Source of the DNA: Acidobacteriota bacterium
Lineage (GTDB): Bacteria > Acidobacteriota > Blastocatellia > Pyrinomonadales > Pyrinomonadaceae
Reading direction: 5' to 3'
NCBI GenBank assembly: GCA_018269005.1
Contig: JAFDVK010000032.1
Coordinates: 1 to 64,000, forward strand
Length of the DNA: 64,000 nt
In this document: positions 8,234-18,515 of the stretch, in pieces
Position numbering within the stretch: the first letter of the stretch is position 1
Layout: every line of letters starts with the position of its first letter
The notes under the pieces: generated by a model
The model's input: only the letters and a program-made list of their open reading frames with translations
What the model was told of the DNA's origin: nothing
Databases searched by the model: none
Translations under genes and position numbers: made by a program

Positions 8234-8880
8234 GAGCGACCGCCTTTCTTCCAATCGGCCAAGAATGCCTCGAGGCCGTTATCGGTGAGCGGGTGCTTGA
8301 TCAACTGCGTAATGACCTTGAACGGAATAGTTGCCACATCGGCTCCTGCGAGGGCCGCATTTACAATGTGCATCGGGCTTCGGATCGATGCGGCAAGGAC
8401 CTCGGTCGTGAACCCATAATTATCGTAGATCTGCACGATCTGATGGATCAGCTCCATTCCGTCGTGACTTATATCGTCAAGCCGGCCGATAAATGGTGAA
8501 ATATACTTCGCTCCCGCCTTTGCTGCTATCAATGCCTGGGTAGCTGAGAAACAAAGCGTTACATTGACGGGGATGCCTTCGTCGGCGAGTTTCCGTGTCG
8601 CCTTCATACCATCCACCGTCATCGGGCACTTGATGACCACGTTCTTAGCGATCTTGGCGTATTCGCGGCCTTCCTTTAGCATTCCGTCGAGGTCGAGCGC
8701 GGTGACTTCCGCAGAGACATCGCCGTCAACGATCTCGCAGATTCTCCCTATATGCTCTTTGAAGTCCACATTGCCTTCTTTGGTGATCAGGCTGGGGTTT
8801 GTCGTAACGCCGTCGACGAGTCCCATTTCATTCGCTTCACGGATCTCGTCAAGGTTTGCAGTATCAATAAAGAATTTCAT
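8230..8880 (-). CDS. Fructose-6-phosphate aldolase / transaldolase-like (FSA/TalC subfamily)
   Basis: A 216-residue compact class I aldolase. It starts [13 protein letters not shown], then GVTTNPSLI, with the Schiff-base lysine in VVIKCPMT, followed by [11 protein letters not shown] and the [10 protein letters not shown] signature. The length matches the short FSA/TalC group rather than full-length transaldolase (about 310 residues). It catalyses dihydroxyacetone transfer in the pentose phosphate pathway or fructose-6-phosphate aldol cleavage; sequence alone does not settle which. It lies 6 bases after the FAH-family gene and is probably co-transcribed. Confidence 0.92.
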   Translation of the reverse strand: MKFFIDTANLDEIREANEMGLVDGVTTNPSLITKEGNVDFKEHIGRICEIVDGDVSAEVTALDLDGMLKEGREYAKIAKNVVIKCPMTVDGMKATRKLADEGIPVNVTLCFSATQALIAAKAGAKYISPFIGRLDDISHDGMELIHQIVQIYDNYGFTTEVLAASIRSPMHIVNAALAGADVATIPFKVITQLIKHPLTDNGLEAFLADWKKGGRS

Positions 8881-8886
8881 AAAAAT

Positions 8887-9528
8887 TTAGTCCTTTGCCG
8901 CGATTATGGGATTCGAAAGGATACCGATCCCTTCGATCTCTACCTCGCAGATATCGCCCGCACTAAGCTTCGAAACTCCGGCAGGCGTGCCTGTTGCGAT
9001 AACGTCGCCCGGCATCAGCGTCATCTGTCTTGAGATATATCGTATCAAATACGCAGGTGAGAAAACCATTTGCGAGGTGCGGCCCGATTGCCTAATCTCA
9101 CCGTTTACTCGACATACGACCGAAATGTCCGTTAAGTCAAGGTCTGCGACGATGTGAGGGCCGATCGGGCAGAATGTATCGAAAGACTTACCGCGAGTGA
9201 ATTGAACGTCATTGCGTTGGACGTCGCGGGCTGTCACATCATTTACGCAGGTAAGACCTTTAATGTATTCCGTGATGTCTGCGTCGTCCGCCAAACCTTT
9301 ACATTGCTTCGCAATAACAATGCCGAGTTCCGCCTCGTGTTCCACCTGAGATGATTGCTCGGGTAGGACTATAGCTTTTCCATCCGGGACAAAAGATGAA
9401 GGAGCTTTTAGAAACAAGAGCGGAGCCGTCGGCACCTCGTTGCCGAGCTCTTTTGCGTGGTCGATGTAGTTCCGTCCGACGCAAACGATCTTTGAAGGAC
9501 AATAGTCTGATCCGATCACTTCGATCAT
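8887..9528 (-). CDS. Fumarylacetoacetate hydrolase family protein (acylpyruvase-like)
   Basis: A 213-residue FAH-fold enzyme. It shows CVGRNYIDHAKELG, the metal-binding VEHEAELG, a GKSFDTFCPIGP loop and GTPAGV near the C-terminus. Single-domain relatives (YcgM, FAHD1) hydrolyse acylpyruvates or decarboxylate oxaloacetate in the cytoplasm. The carboxylate residues (HEAE, later E/D) bind Mg/Mn. It lies between the lipoprotein gene (5 bp upstream) and the aldolase gene. The exact substrate is not determined. Confidence 0.9.
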   Translation of the reverse strand: MIEVIGSDYCPSKIVCVGRNYIDHAKELGNEVPTAPLLFLKAPSSFVPDGKAIVLPEQSSQVEHEAELGIVIAKQCKGLADDADITEYIKGLTCVNDVTARDVQRNDVQFTRGKSFDTFCPIGPHIVADLDLTDISVVCRVNGEIRQSGRTSQMVFSPAYLIRYISRQMTLMPGDVIATGTPAGVSKLSAGDICEVEIEGIGILSNPIIAAKD

Positions 9529-9533
9529 AGATG

Positions 9534-10625
9534 CTAGCGCGCAGGCATCGTCTCGGAGACGACCTCGGAGGGCTGGCTGACATTTCCTGCATTGTCGGTC
9601 GCCGTAATGTAGTAAAAGTATTGGTTGCCGCTCTCGACCGTCTTGTCCTGAAACGAGTTCCGTTCAAGAAGTTCAGGCGTAAGAAGCTGCCATTTCGTAA
9701 GATCGAGATCCTTATCCGTGGAACGATAGATCGTGTATCCCTTGATATCTTTCTCGGGATTTGTCGCGAAAAAGATCGAGATCAGGTCCTGCCCGACCGC
9801 GAGCGTTATGGCCGTTGGTGCGGTCGGTGCGAACGTATCGATCGGTTTGATCTCAAGGATGTTGCTTTCTGTGCTCTCGACGGGTTCTGATCCAGTCCCG
9901 AGCGATACGGAACGCACGAAGTAAAAATACTGCTTTCCAAAGTCAAAGAACTCGTCGCGGAACTGCGTTTCGGTGATGGGGCTCTTGTTGAGAAGCCTTG
10001 CGGGCTGCTTCTCACTCGATGATCGATATATGTTGTATCCGAGAAGGCTCGCGGGCGTCGTGCCGTCGATATTCGCTGTCGGCGACGTCCACGAGAGTGT
10101 AACGGCGTCCTGTGAAAGCTCAGAATGCAGGGCGGTAGGCTCTGCCGCGACGCGGCCCGCCGGCTCGATCACGAGGAAATTCGAGAATGCTGCCTTTTGT
10201 CCCGAAGCGTTAGCGAACCTAAGGGCATAGATGAGCCGCGCCGGCTGTGAGGCAAATTGCAGTTCGTCGGTGTATGACAGGATCTTGCCGCCGAAATCAT
10301 CATCAACGATCTTCAAGGTTTTTATGATGTTCGAGCGTGACGCAAAGTCTTCGGCCGTTAGGGAAGTCGGAGCTGTAGCCGGTTCAGCCAAACGGTAAAT
10401 ATCAACGCGGTCAATATTTAACACACTTCCTTTGCCTGCATTTCGAGCCGGCATTTTCCAGGAGATCTTGACCGTATTGCCACGCTGAAAGCCGGAAACT
10501 TCTGCTCGTTGGCTGACCCTTTCTTTTGGCGGCCGTGGTAAACCGCGCTTTCCGCAGCCGAGCGAGCCGGCGGTGATGAAAAGGCATAAGATGCCTAGAT
10601 AAAAGCTCTTTTGCTTAAAGGACAT
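9534..10625 (-). CDS. Fibronectin type III repeat lipoprotein
   Basis: A 363-residue protein with a lipoprotein signal: a hydrophobic stretch then the lipobox SLGC (Cys at about 24), followed by GKRGLPRPPKE. Two to three fibronectin type III-like modules follow, recognisable by repeated YNIYRSS.../YTIYRSTDK strands, YFYFVRSV/YFYYITATD and a final NAGNVSQPSE. Such surface lipoproteins are usually structural or adhesive; no catalytic motif is visible. The gene starts 11 bases inside the end of hslU, so it is translationally coupled to a protease operon. That is a curious pairing with no obvious functional link. Confidence 0.8.
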   Translation of the reverse strand: MSFKQKSFYLGILCLFITAGSLGCGKRGLPRPPKERVSQRAEVSGFQRGNTVKISWKMPARNAGKGSVLNIDRVDIYRLAEPATAPTSLTAEDFASRSNIIKTLKIVDDDFGGKILSYTDELQFASQPARLIYALRFANASGQKAAFSNFLVIEPAGRVAAEPTALHSELSQDAVTLSWTSPTANIDGTTPASLLGYNIYRSSSEKQPARLLNKSPITETQFRDEFFDFGKQYFYFVRSVSLGTGSEPVESTESNILEIKPIDTFAPTAPTAITLAVGQDLISIFFATNPEKDIKGYTIYRSTDKDLDLTKWQLLTPELLERNSFQDKTVESGNQYFYYITATDNAGNVSQPSEVVSETMPAR

Positions 10626-12003
10626 ATTGTCTTAAGTCTTGGTCGCTCATCAGTCCGCCGAGTTTATCCGATACGTATTCAGCATCGATCCGCTGATGTT
10701 TTTCCTTAAGTTCGCTGCCCTCAAAGCTGATCTCCTCAAGTAACTTCTCAACAAGCGTATGAAGCCGACGGGCCCCGATGTTTTCCGTCGAGCGATTCAG
10801 TTCTTCGGTCATCTCCGCGATCTTATCGATCGCATCTGAGGTGAATTCCAGCTCAATGCCTTCTGTCCCGAGCAAGGCTTGATACTGCTTCAGCAGGGAA
10901 TTCTTCGGCTGAGTGAGAATGCGCTTCAGGTCGTCGATCGTGAGAGATTCAAGCTCTACACGGATCGGAAAGCGGCCCTGGAGTTCAGGGATCATATCCG
11001 CCGGCTTCGCAACGTGGAAGGCTCCGGCCGCAATAAACAGAATATGATCCGTACTTACCATCCCGTACTTCGTATTCACATTCGTTCCCTCGACGATCGG
11101 CAAAAGGTCGCGCTGTACGCCTTCGCGGGAGACAGACGGATTATTGCCCGATTCGCGACCGGCGATCTTGTCTATCTCGTCGAGAAAGATAATACCGTTC
11201 TGCTCCGTTTTCTTGATACCGGCACGGCTGACCGATTCCATATCGGTCAGAGACTCAAGCTCGTCGCGGATCAGGAATTCTCGGGCTTCCGCGACCGTAA
11301 CGCGGCGGTTCACGGTCTTGTTCGGGAACATATTGCCGAACATATCCCGGAGGTTAACCCCCATTTCCTCCATTCCCTGGCCTCCAATGAAGTCGATCGT
11401 CGCATTGGATCGATCCTGAGTGTTGACCTCGATGGTCCTCTCGTCCAAAGCACCGCTACGTAGCTGGGAGCGGAGCTTTTCGCGGGTCTTTTGGGATGAG
11501 GCTTCGCTGGATTCGGCGTCTTCATCGCTGGGCGCGTATGAAGGTGTCGGAAAGAGTATATCGAGGAGCTTTTCTTCTACGTTTGCTTCCGCTCGCGGCT
11601 CTATCTCCTCGAAGGCAGACTGCTTTGCCATATCTACTCCGACATCGACGAGCTCACGCACCATGCTTTCTACGTCTCGTCCGACATAGCCGACTTCTGT
11701 GAACTTTGATGCCTCGATCTTGATGAAAGGCGAGTTTGCAAGGCGAGCTAGCCGGCGTGCGATCTCGGTCTTCCCAACGCCGGTCGAGCCGATCATCAAA
11801 ATATTTTTCGGGAGTACGTCCTCAGCGATCTCCGGAGCCAGTTTTTGCCGACGGATCCGATTCCGCAGAGCGACTGCGACCGCACGTTTTGCGGCTGATT
11901 GGCCGACAACATAGCGGTCAAGCTCCGCAACGATCTCGCGCGGGGTCAATGAGTCAAGTTTTGGGGCTGCGGCCGTTACTTCACCGCCAAGATAAATAGC
12001 CAT
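10615..12003 (-). CDS. hslU: ATP-dependent protease ATPase subunit HslU
   Basis: A 462-residue AAA+ unfoldase of the HslUV protease. It has the N-terminal LTPREIVAELDRYVVGQ, Walker A GSTGVGKTEIA, the pore-loop motif GYVGRD, a roughly 130-residue I-domain, Walker B IIFLDEIDKIA, sensor residues around GRFPIRVELE and the C-terminal tail DLRQYVL, which docks into HslV. The length is slightly above the usual 440-450, with the extra residues in the I-domain. It follows hslV with a 1-base overlap (hslV first), the standard hslVU order. Confidence 0.97.
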   Translation of the reverse strand: MAIYLGGEVTAAAPKLDSLTPREIVAELDRYVVGQSAAKRAVAVALRNRIRRQKLAPEIAEDVLPKNILMIGSTGVGKTEIARRLARLANSPFIKIEASKFTEVGYVGRDVESMVRELVDVGVDMAKQSAFEEIEPRAEANVEEKLLDILFPTPSYAPSDEDAESSEASSQKTREKLRSQLRSGALDERTIEVNTQDRSNATIDFIGGQGMEEMGVNLRDMFGNMFPNKTVNRRVTVAEAREFLIRDELESLTDMESVSRAGIKKTEQNGIIFLDEIDKIAGRESGNNPSVSREGVQRDLLPIVEGTNVNTKYGMVSTDHILFIAAGAFHVAKPADMIPELQGRFPIRVELESLTIDDLKRILTQPKNSLLKQYQALLGTEGIELEFTSDAIDKIAEMTEELNRSTENIGARRLHTLVEKLLEEISFEGSELKEKHQRIDAEYVSDKLGGLMSDQDLRQYVL

Positions 12004-12548
12004 TACAATACTTCCAAGGCGACCTCACTGTTTGTATAAATGCAGATCTCGCCGGCGATCCTCAGTGATTCTTTCGCGACCTCACTTGCCGATAGCTGCG
12101 TATGTTTGAGAAGGGCACGAGCCGCCGAAATAGCATACATACTGCCCGAACCGACCGATAAAAGGCCATCGTCAGACGATATAACGTCACCTTTGCCGGA
12201 GATCAAGAAAGCGTCATTTTTGTCGGCGACGATGAGCAGAGCTTCGAGATTGCGCAGATATTTGTCGGTTCGCCAGTCTTTGCTCAATTCGATCGCGGCT
12301 CGTTCGAGGCGGCCTTGATATTCATCGAGTTTTGATTCGAAACGGGTCAGAAGGGCAAAGGCGTCTGCGGTCGAACCCGCAAAACCTGCGATAACCGCAC
12401 CATTGCTCAGACGCCGCAGCTTTTTGGCCGAACTCTTGATGATCGTTTCACCCAACGTAACCTGCCCGTCGGCGGCCATCGCCACCTCGCCATCTTTACG
12501 AACAAGCAAGACGGTCGTTGAACGGATCCGGATATTCTCGGTCTGCAT
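12003..12548 (-). CDS. hslV: ATP-dependent protease proteolytic subunit HslV
   Basis: A 181-residue N-terminal-nucleophile protease subunit. The conserved STTVLLVRKDGEVAMAADGQ matches HslV, where the mature chain normally begins at the catalytic threonine directly after Met. Here about ten residues (MQTENIRIRS) precede the TT, and no in-frame ATG, GTG or TTG lies closer. A short propeptide, as in CodW-like relatives, is therefore implied. GSTADAFAL and the SVGSGSMYA loop are conserved. Promoter candidate at 12557-12585. Confidence 0.95.
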   Translation of the reverse strand: MQTENIRIRSTTVLLVRKDGEVAMAADGQVTLGETIIKSSAKKLRRLSNGAVIAGFAGSTADAFALLTRFESKLDEYQGRLERAAIELSKDWRTDKYLRNLEALLIVADKNDAFLISGKGDVISSDDGLLSVGSGSMYAISAARALLKHTQLSASEVAKESLRIAGEICIYTNSEVALEVL

Positions 12549-12556
12549 ACTAAAAA

Positions 12557-12585
12557 ATGATACGGATTTAATTGCAAATCCTCAA
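12557..12585 (-). promoter_or_regulatory. Promoter candidate for hslVU
   Basis: On the minus strand TTGAGG and TATCAT are separated by 17 bases. The -10 ends 8 bases before the hslV start, so any leader would be very short. Confidence 0.4.
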
Positions 12586-12623
12586 ATTGACTAAAAAGAC
12601 GGTTTAGTCGAACATAAAAGTTT

Positions 12624-13376
12624 ATGGCGATAAGACCGCGAGTTGGGATCACAATGCGTTTGGAACTCGGAACGGATCGGTTCTATCTCGGGCGTGACTA
12701 TAGCGAAGCGGTCGAGGCAACGGGTTGTATTCCGGTTCATATTGCCCTGATCCCGAACAAGGAATATATTGCTGCGGTCGTTGAGGACCTTGACGGGATC
12801 CTCTTGCCGGGAAGTGACTCGGATGTCGATCCGAGCCTTTTTGGAGAGGCTCCGCATCCAAAACTCGGCCGAGTGATACCTGAGAAAGATGCGGTCGATC
12901 GAATGATCCTAGATCAAGCAGAGAGGCGAAATCTGCCGGTCTTGGCGATCTGTTTTGGGATGCAGGCTCTGAATGTTCATCGCGGCGGCTCATTGATCCA
13001 GGACATAGGTTCGGAGGTTAAGGAACCGGTAAAGCACGAGCAGGGAATTCCGCTCGGCCGAAATTCGCACGCGATCACCGCTGAAAAAGGGCTGCTCGCG
13101 GATCTGATCGGAAAGGATTTGAAAGGATGCTTTGTGAATTCGCATCACCATCAAGCCATTCGTAATCTCGGCCGCGATCTCAGATCGGCCGCTTGGGCAC
13201 CCGACGGAGTTATTGAGTGCATCGAAGATACGAGACCCGGGAGGAGTGTTTTGGGCGTTCAATGGCATCCTGAGCTAAGTTGGAAGACCGACAAGTTATC
13301 CTCGGCCCTTTTTCGATGGTTCGCAGACCGCTGCAGGGAGAGAAGTGAGGCTCGGGCTGCGCACGCCGCGGGTTGA
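12624..13376 (+). CDS. Class I glutamine amidotransferase-like hydrolase (PuuD/PF07722 family)
   Basis: A 250-residue protein. It shows GILLPGSDSDVDPSLFGE, the nucleophile elbow AICFGMQALNVHRGG (Cys in CFG), NSHHHQAI, and the catalytic His-Glu in VQWHPE. Family members include gamma-glutamyl-GABA hydrolase in putrescine degradation. No other putrescine genes are nearby, so the substrate is uncertain. It heads a plus-strand run with two small membrane proteins, recO and lptFG. The Ala-rich end after about residue 240 looks like an unstructured tail. Confidence 0.88.
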   Translation: MAIRPRVGITMRLELGTDRFYLGRDYSEAVEATGCIPVHIALIPNKEYIAAVVEDLDGILLPGSDSDVDPSLFGEAPHPKLGRVIPEKDAVDRMILDQAERRNLPVLAICFGMQALNVHRGGSLIQDIGSEVKEPVKHEQGIPLGRNSHAITAEKGLLADLIGKDLKGCFVNSHHHQAIRNLGRDLRSAAWAPDGVIECIEDTRPGRSVLGVQWHPELSWKTDKLSSALFRWFADRCRERSEARAAHAAG

Positions 13377-13391
13377 GTAAGAAGTTAGCAA

Positions 13392-13772
13392 ATGGATAAA
13401 CCGATACTTTTGATCATCGCTGCCTGGTTCATCCCCGGTGCCGGCTATTTCCTGCAAGGAAAGGTTGTGCGAGCCGTCGTCATCGGTGCGGTCATCTGGG
13501 CTCTTTTTGTGCTTGCGCTCGTCAATGGCGGTGCGTACTATCCGGGCTTCAGTTACCAGGATGGCCAACTGTTATATCTGCTCAATTTTGTCTCCAGGAT
13601 CGGGAACGGCCTCGGTGGAATTGTGAGCTATTTTATTGCCTCGCAGCCTGACAAACATGTTGCCGCCCTCGCGACATTTGAATACGGCGGGCGATTTCTT
13701 GAGGCTGCCGGGCTTTTGAACTACCTTGCCATTCTCGACTCGGTGGATATTAAGTTGAGGAGGAAGGCATGA
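13392..13772 (+). CDS. Small integral membrane protein
   Basis: A 126-residue protein with a first membrane segment at about 4-20 (ILLIIAAWFIPGAGYFLQG), a second at about 28-47, and weaker hydrophobic segments near 65-80 and 105-115. The P-G-A-G-Y-F turn recalls TM2/DUF6677-like small membrane proteins seen in acidobacteria; that family assignment is tentative. Its stop overlaps the start of the next small membrane gene by 4 bp, so the two are coupled and perhaps interact. Confidence 0.7.
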   Translation: MDKPILLIIAAWFIPGAGYFLQGKVVRAVVIGAVIWALFVLALVNGGAYYPGFSYQDGQLLYLLNFVSRIGNGLGGIVSYFIASQPDKHVAALATFEYGGRFLEAAGLLNYLAILDSVDIKLRRKA

Positions 13773-13942
13773 TCCATTTCATCTACCTCGTGCTCTTCGC
13801 ATTTTTTGTCTCGGTCGCCTTCGGCGTCTTTTCGAGCGGGACGACAAAAGAACGCGTCTGGTATGCCGGCAAGACGTTTCTCCAATTCATGGTCATTAGC
13901 TTGGCACTTGCCTGGATACTTTACTTCATACCTCCAACTTAG
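13769..13942 (+). CDS. 57-residue membrane protein
   Basis: A short frame from ATG 13769 to TAG 13942. It encodes 57 residues with two hydrophobic helices (about 2-20 and 40-54) joined by a polar, basic loop (SSGTTKERVWYAGKT). The ATG overlaps the previous stop as ATGA, and GAGGAGGAAGG just upstream is an excellent ribosome binding site. recO follows 19 bases later. Function unknown; a partner of the preceding membrane protein is plausible. Confidence 0.7.
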   Translation: MIHFIYLVLFAFFVSVAFGVFSSGTTKERVWYAGKTFLQFMVISLALAWILYFIPPT

Positions 13943-13961
13943 AGATAGACGTTAATTTTAT

Positions 13962-14720
13962 ATGGCCGTAGTTGAGACAGAATGCATCGTCCTGCGAAGC
14001 TACGATCTGGCTGACGCCGACAAGATCGCGCTTCTCTTGACCGCGGACCACGGAATTGTAAGAGCGGTCGCAAAGGGAGCGAAACGACTAAGGAGCAAGT
14101 TCGGCGGCAGTCTCGAACCGCTTTCTCGCCTGAAGGCATCCTACTTCAAAAAAGAGACTCGCGAACTCGTCGATCTGGATAGGGCCGAGATCATTGAATC
14201 CGCCTTTGATCTCGTAAGCGAGCCGGAGATCTTGACCCGATTTTCGTACCTTACCGACATTTTGATCTCGCTCGTTCCGGCTGAGGATCCCGACCCGGCG
14301 ATGTTCAGAATGATGAACGCCTGCATCGAGACGGTTCGGAATCGGCCGGAAGCGATCGATTCTGTGTCGCTGTACTTTGAGGCTTGGCTGCTTCGGCTTG
14401 CAGGCTTTTTCCCAAGTTGGGATGAGTGTTCGATATGTAAGCTCGAACTTGGAGACGGCGCTGATGCTCAGGTAACGGCGGAGTTCCAACTAATTTGTGA
14501 TAGATGCAGACGCAGCTCCGCCGGCGAAATGCTGACGGCGAATGATAGGGCGACGGTTGCTCGATCACGACGGCAGTCGCCTGAGGCATTCTCGTCGGAA
14601 CGTGTCGCAGCCGATTCGCTAGCCAGATTATCATCGATCTTCAAGCGAATGATCGCCCGTGCGACAGGATTTGAAAGGGTCGATCGAGCCTTACAGGCCG
14701 GAGTTCAAGGGTTGCGTTAG
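13962..14720 (+). CDS. recO: DNA repair protein RecO
   Basis: A 252-residue protein. The N-terminal OB-fold (TECIVLRSYDLADADKI...GAKRLRSKFGGSLEPL) is followed by the helical RecO domain. A zinc-finger-like CSIC...CDRC pair lies in the C-terminal half, as in many RecO proteins. RecO works with RecF and RecR to load RecA onto SSB-coated single-stranded DNA. It precedes the lptF-lptG fusion by 11 bases. Confidence 0.95.
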   Translation: MAVVETECIVLRSYDLADADKIALLLTADHGIVRAVAKGAKRLRSKFGGSLEPLSRLKASYFKKETRELVDLDRAEIIESAFDLVSEPEILTRFSYLTDILISLVPAEDPDPAMFRMMNACIETVRNRPEAIDSVSLYFEAWLLRLAGFFPSWDECSICKLELGDGADAQVTAEFQLICDRCRRSSAGEMLTANDRATVARSRRQSPEAFSSERVAADSLARLSSIFKRMIARATGFERVDRALQAGVQGLR

Positions 14721-14731
14721 GCAGATTCGAT

Positions 14732-17110
14732 ATGAAGAGGGTCAGTAAACTCATTTCACGTTATCTGCTCGGCGCCGTGGTGCCCTATTTTCTCTTCTCG
14801 TGGGTACTGCTTACGGTCATTTTGTTCCTGCAGCAGGCAAGCCGTTATTCCGAACTCTTCTTCAACGTAAATATCCCGAGCAGCTTGATCTGGCAGTTAA
14901 TGATCGGGCTGGTCCCGAATGTCATCGCCTTTACCTGTCCCATGGCGGTCCTTGTCGGCACTATCATTGGCCTCTCCAAGATGCAGGGCGATAGTGAACT
15001 CACGGCCATTCGGGCGGCCGGCGTAGGGAATTTCCAGATCGCCGTTCCGATATTGATCCTCGGCATTCTATTGTCGGTCTTTACGCTATTTGTGAACCTG
15101 AAAGGCGTGCCTTTTGCTTCCGCACTCGTACGCGAAGTTGCGATGCGGTCGGCCATTTCAAAATTCGAGTCACCTATCGAGCCGGGTGTATTCTATTCGG
15201 AGATCGATGGTTTTACGATCCTTGCGCGCGCTACGGATTCCAAAACCGGCGACCTCGAGAGCGTTTTTATCGCACAACAGGATGCTGCGAATGGCGTTGA
15301 CCGGATGATCACATCCGATATCGGTCGGATCGAGATCGCGGATGAGACGACGGAGTTGGTTCTTGAAAATGCCGCGGTCGTTACGATCCCGCAGGCCGAT
15401 AAAGGCGGAAAGTATGCTTTTGAGCGGATCAAGGATATCCGCATTGCCCTGAAAACAAAGCGAGCCGAGCTCCTTGACCGTCTCGCCAATAACGTTCGAC
15501 TGCCTGACGAGATGGGCTTAAGCGACCTAACCGAGGTCGCTGCGAACGCGGAAGGGAAGCAGCAGGTCGAAGCCCAGATAGTTCTATTCCGTCGTTTCGT
15601 AATGTCGCTCACGCCGCTCATTTTCTGTTTGCTGGGGACGATCATGGTGCTTCGTTTTCGGCGCGGTGGACGGGGCTTCGGCATCGCTCTCGCGCTCGGC
15701 GCACTCGTTGGCTACTACCTCGTTGCATTCTCAGGTGAACAACTTGCGCGGGCCGGCGGGCTGCCGGTGGCGGTCGCGAGCTTTCTGCCTGTTGTCGCAA
15801 GTCTCGGTGCAATGTTTTGGCTTGCGTACAGTCCCAGATTTCGTTTTGCTGAAACGATTTCGACCTTTGTCGGCTCGGCGTTTGAGAGGCTGAAAGGACA
15901 GTCTCGCGGCCTTTCGTTAAAGAATCGGCTCGTCGATGTGACGTCTGGCCTCCGTGACTTTGACATTTTAGCGAGCGTCACATGGTACTTTCTGCTGTCG
16001 ACCGCATTCTTGCTGATCGTGTTCCTTATCTTTACGGCGTTCGATACTTGGCGTTTCGCGTCCGCGGTAGAGAATGGTGGATGGCTTCTGGCCAAATATT
16101 TGATCTTCCTCGTACCATTTGCGTATTTGCAGATCGCACCTTCTGCCGCAATGATCGCGGTTCTTGCGGCCCTCGCGATCAAATCCCGGAACAATGAGCT
16201 CGTAACCTGGGCCGCCGCCGGGCAGAGTATGTTCCGGCTGTTGCTGCCGTGTCTAGCATTAGCCATGCTTATTGGCGCCGCGGATTTTGTGATCCAAGAG
16301 ACCCTGGCTCCAAGGGCAAACCAGGTGCAGGATGGCGTCCGCGCCGAACTCCGAAGTGGCGGTCAGCCTGTTCAGCCCAAGCGCCTATGGACGGCGGAAG
16401 GAAAATATATCTTTTCGTACAGCCGAGTGAAACCCGAGTTGCCCCGTGCCGCGTCTGATGACCAAACGAGCGAGCAGGTGAAAACCGTCGATAAATATTC
16501 TGCGTCCGATAACGACAAGGCCGGGGCTTTTGACAAAAATCCCTCCGTGCTTTCCGCAAGCGGTGTCGTTGTCCTTGAATTTTCAGGCGATATGACGAAT
16601 TTGCAAACCGTGTACCGTGCGAGGGCGGGCGGTTTCGATGGATCCAAGGTTTTATTGCGCGATGTTATAGCGATTTCACGGGACGGCAATAGTCTATCGG
16701 AATTGCCGAAGCGGGAAGTGGACCTTGTGGCGAAATTCGATCCTTTTCGGAATATTGGCGGGAAACCTAACCATCTTTCGGTGGTTGAACTCTCGGAATC
16801 CGCGGGGGCTGCTATTGCCGAATCGGAGCGGCACGCCTACGCCGTGGGCGTGCAAAAGAGATTGGCGGGATTTCTTGTGCCGCTGGTCGTCGTTCTATTC
16901 TCCGTCCCTTGGGGCATTTCTTTGAGAAGGGCCCCGATGGTGTCGTCCTTGAGCGTAGCAGTGGGACTCTGGCTCTTTTTTGTTGGACTGACCAATGTAT
17001 TTGAGCAATACGGAATTGCGGGCAGCTTGCCGCCTATCGTTGCGGTCTGGGCACCGGTGTTGGTTTTTGTTGCCATTGGTATCTACTTGATCTCACGAAT
17101 AAGGACATAG
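14732..17110 (+). CDS. LptF-LptG fusion, LPS-transport ABC permease
   Basis: A 792-residue protein made of two consecutive YjgP/YjgQ permease domains. The first half (about 1-385) has SRYLLGAVVPYFLFSW, the conserved VAFTCPMAVLVGTIIGLSKMQGDSELTAIRAAG stretch in its first third, a periplasmic beta-jellyroll and three more membrane helices. The second half (about 405-792) repeats the plan: AAMIAVLAALAIKSRNNELVTWAAAG, a periplasmic domain, and a last helix trio. LptF and LptG are normally separate proteins of about 360 residues that pair with LptB to extract LPS from the inner membrane. Here both permeases are on one chain. No LptB, LptC or LptA gene is in the window. A strong hairpin follows. 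Confidence 0.9.
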   Translation: MKRVSKLISRYLLGAVVPYFLFSWVLLTVILFLQQASRYSELFFNVNIPSSLIWQLMIGLVPNVIAFTCPMAVLVGTIIGLSKMQGDSELTAIRAAGVGNFQIAVPILILGILLSVFTLFVNLKGVPFASALVREVAMRSAISKFESPIEPGVFYSEIDGFTILARATDSKTGDLESVFIAQQDAANGVDRMITSDIGRIEIADETTELVLENAAVVTIPQADKGGKYAFERIKDIRIALKTKRAELLDRLANNVRLPDEMGLSDLTEVAANAEGKQQVEAQIVLFRRFVMSLTPLIFCLLGTIMVLRFRRGGRGFGIALALGALVGYYLVAFSGEQLARAGGLPVAVASFLPVVASLGAMFWLAYSPRFRFAETISTFVGSAFERLKGQSRGLSLKNRLVDVTSGLRDFDILASVTWYFLLSTAFLLIVFLIFTAFDTWRFASAVENGGWLLAKYLIFLVPFAYLQIAPSAAMIAVLAALAIKSRNNELVTWAAAGQSMFRLLLPCLALAMLIGAADFVIQETLAPRANQVQDGVRAELRSGGQPVQPKRLWTAEGKYIFSYSRVKPELPRAASDDQTSEQVKTVDKYSASDNDKAGAFDKNPSVLSASGVVVLEFSGDMTNLQTVYRARAGGFDGSKVLLRDVIAISRDGNSLSELPKREVDLVAKFDPFRNIGGKPNHLSVVELSESAGAAIAESERHAYAVGVQKRLAGFLVPLVVVLFSVPWGISLRRAPMVSSLSVAVGLWLFFVGLTNVFEQYGIAGSLPPIVAVWAPVLVFVAIGIYLISRIRT

Positions 17111-17112
17111 AA

Positions 17113-17141
17113 AGGTCCGGTCGATATTCTCGACCGGACCT
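17113..17141. terminator. Bidirectional terminator hairpin between lptFG and ahcY
   Basis: A perfect 12-bp stem (AGGTCCGGTCGA / TCGACCGGACCT) with a 5-base loop lies between two convergent genes. It has no long T-run, but its placement right after the lptFG stop supports a terminator for either direction. Confidence 0.6.
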
Positions 17142-17166
17142 ACGAGTTTCTAGGATCGACCAGGCC

Positions 17167-18462
<1,296 letters not shown>

Positions 18463-18470
18463 TCAAAGCA

Positions 18471-18495
18471 ATTCGCGGCTGAGACAGCCGCGAAT
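18471..18495 (-). terminator. Hairpin between metK and ahcY
   Basis: A perfect 10-bp stem (ATTCGCGGCT / AGCCGCGAAT) with a 5-base loop, 21 bases after the metK stop. It has no T-run, so it may be a partial terminator or an mRNA-stabilising stem that tunes ahcY relative to metK. Confidence 0.5.
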
Positions 18496-18515
18496 GCACG
18501 AATTAGAGTAAGTTA

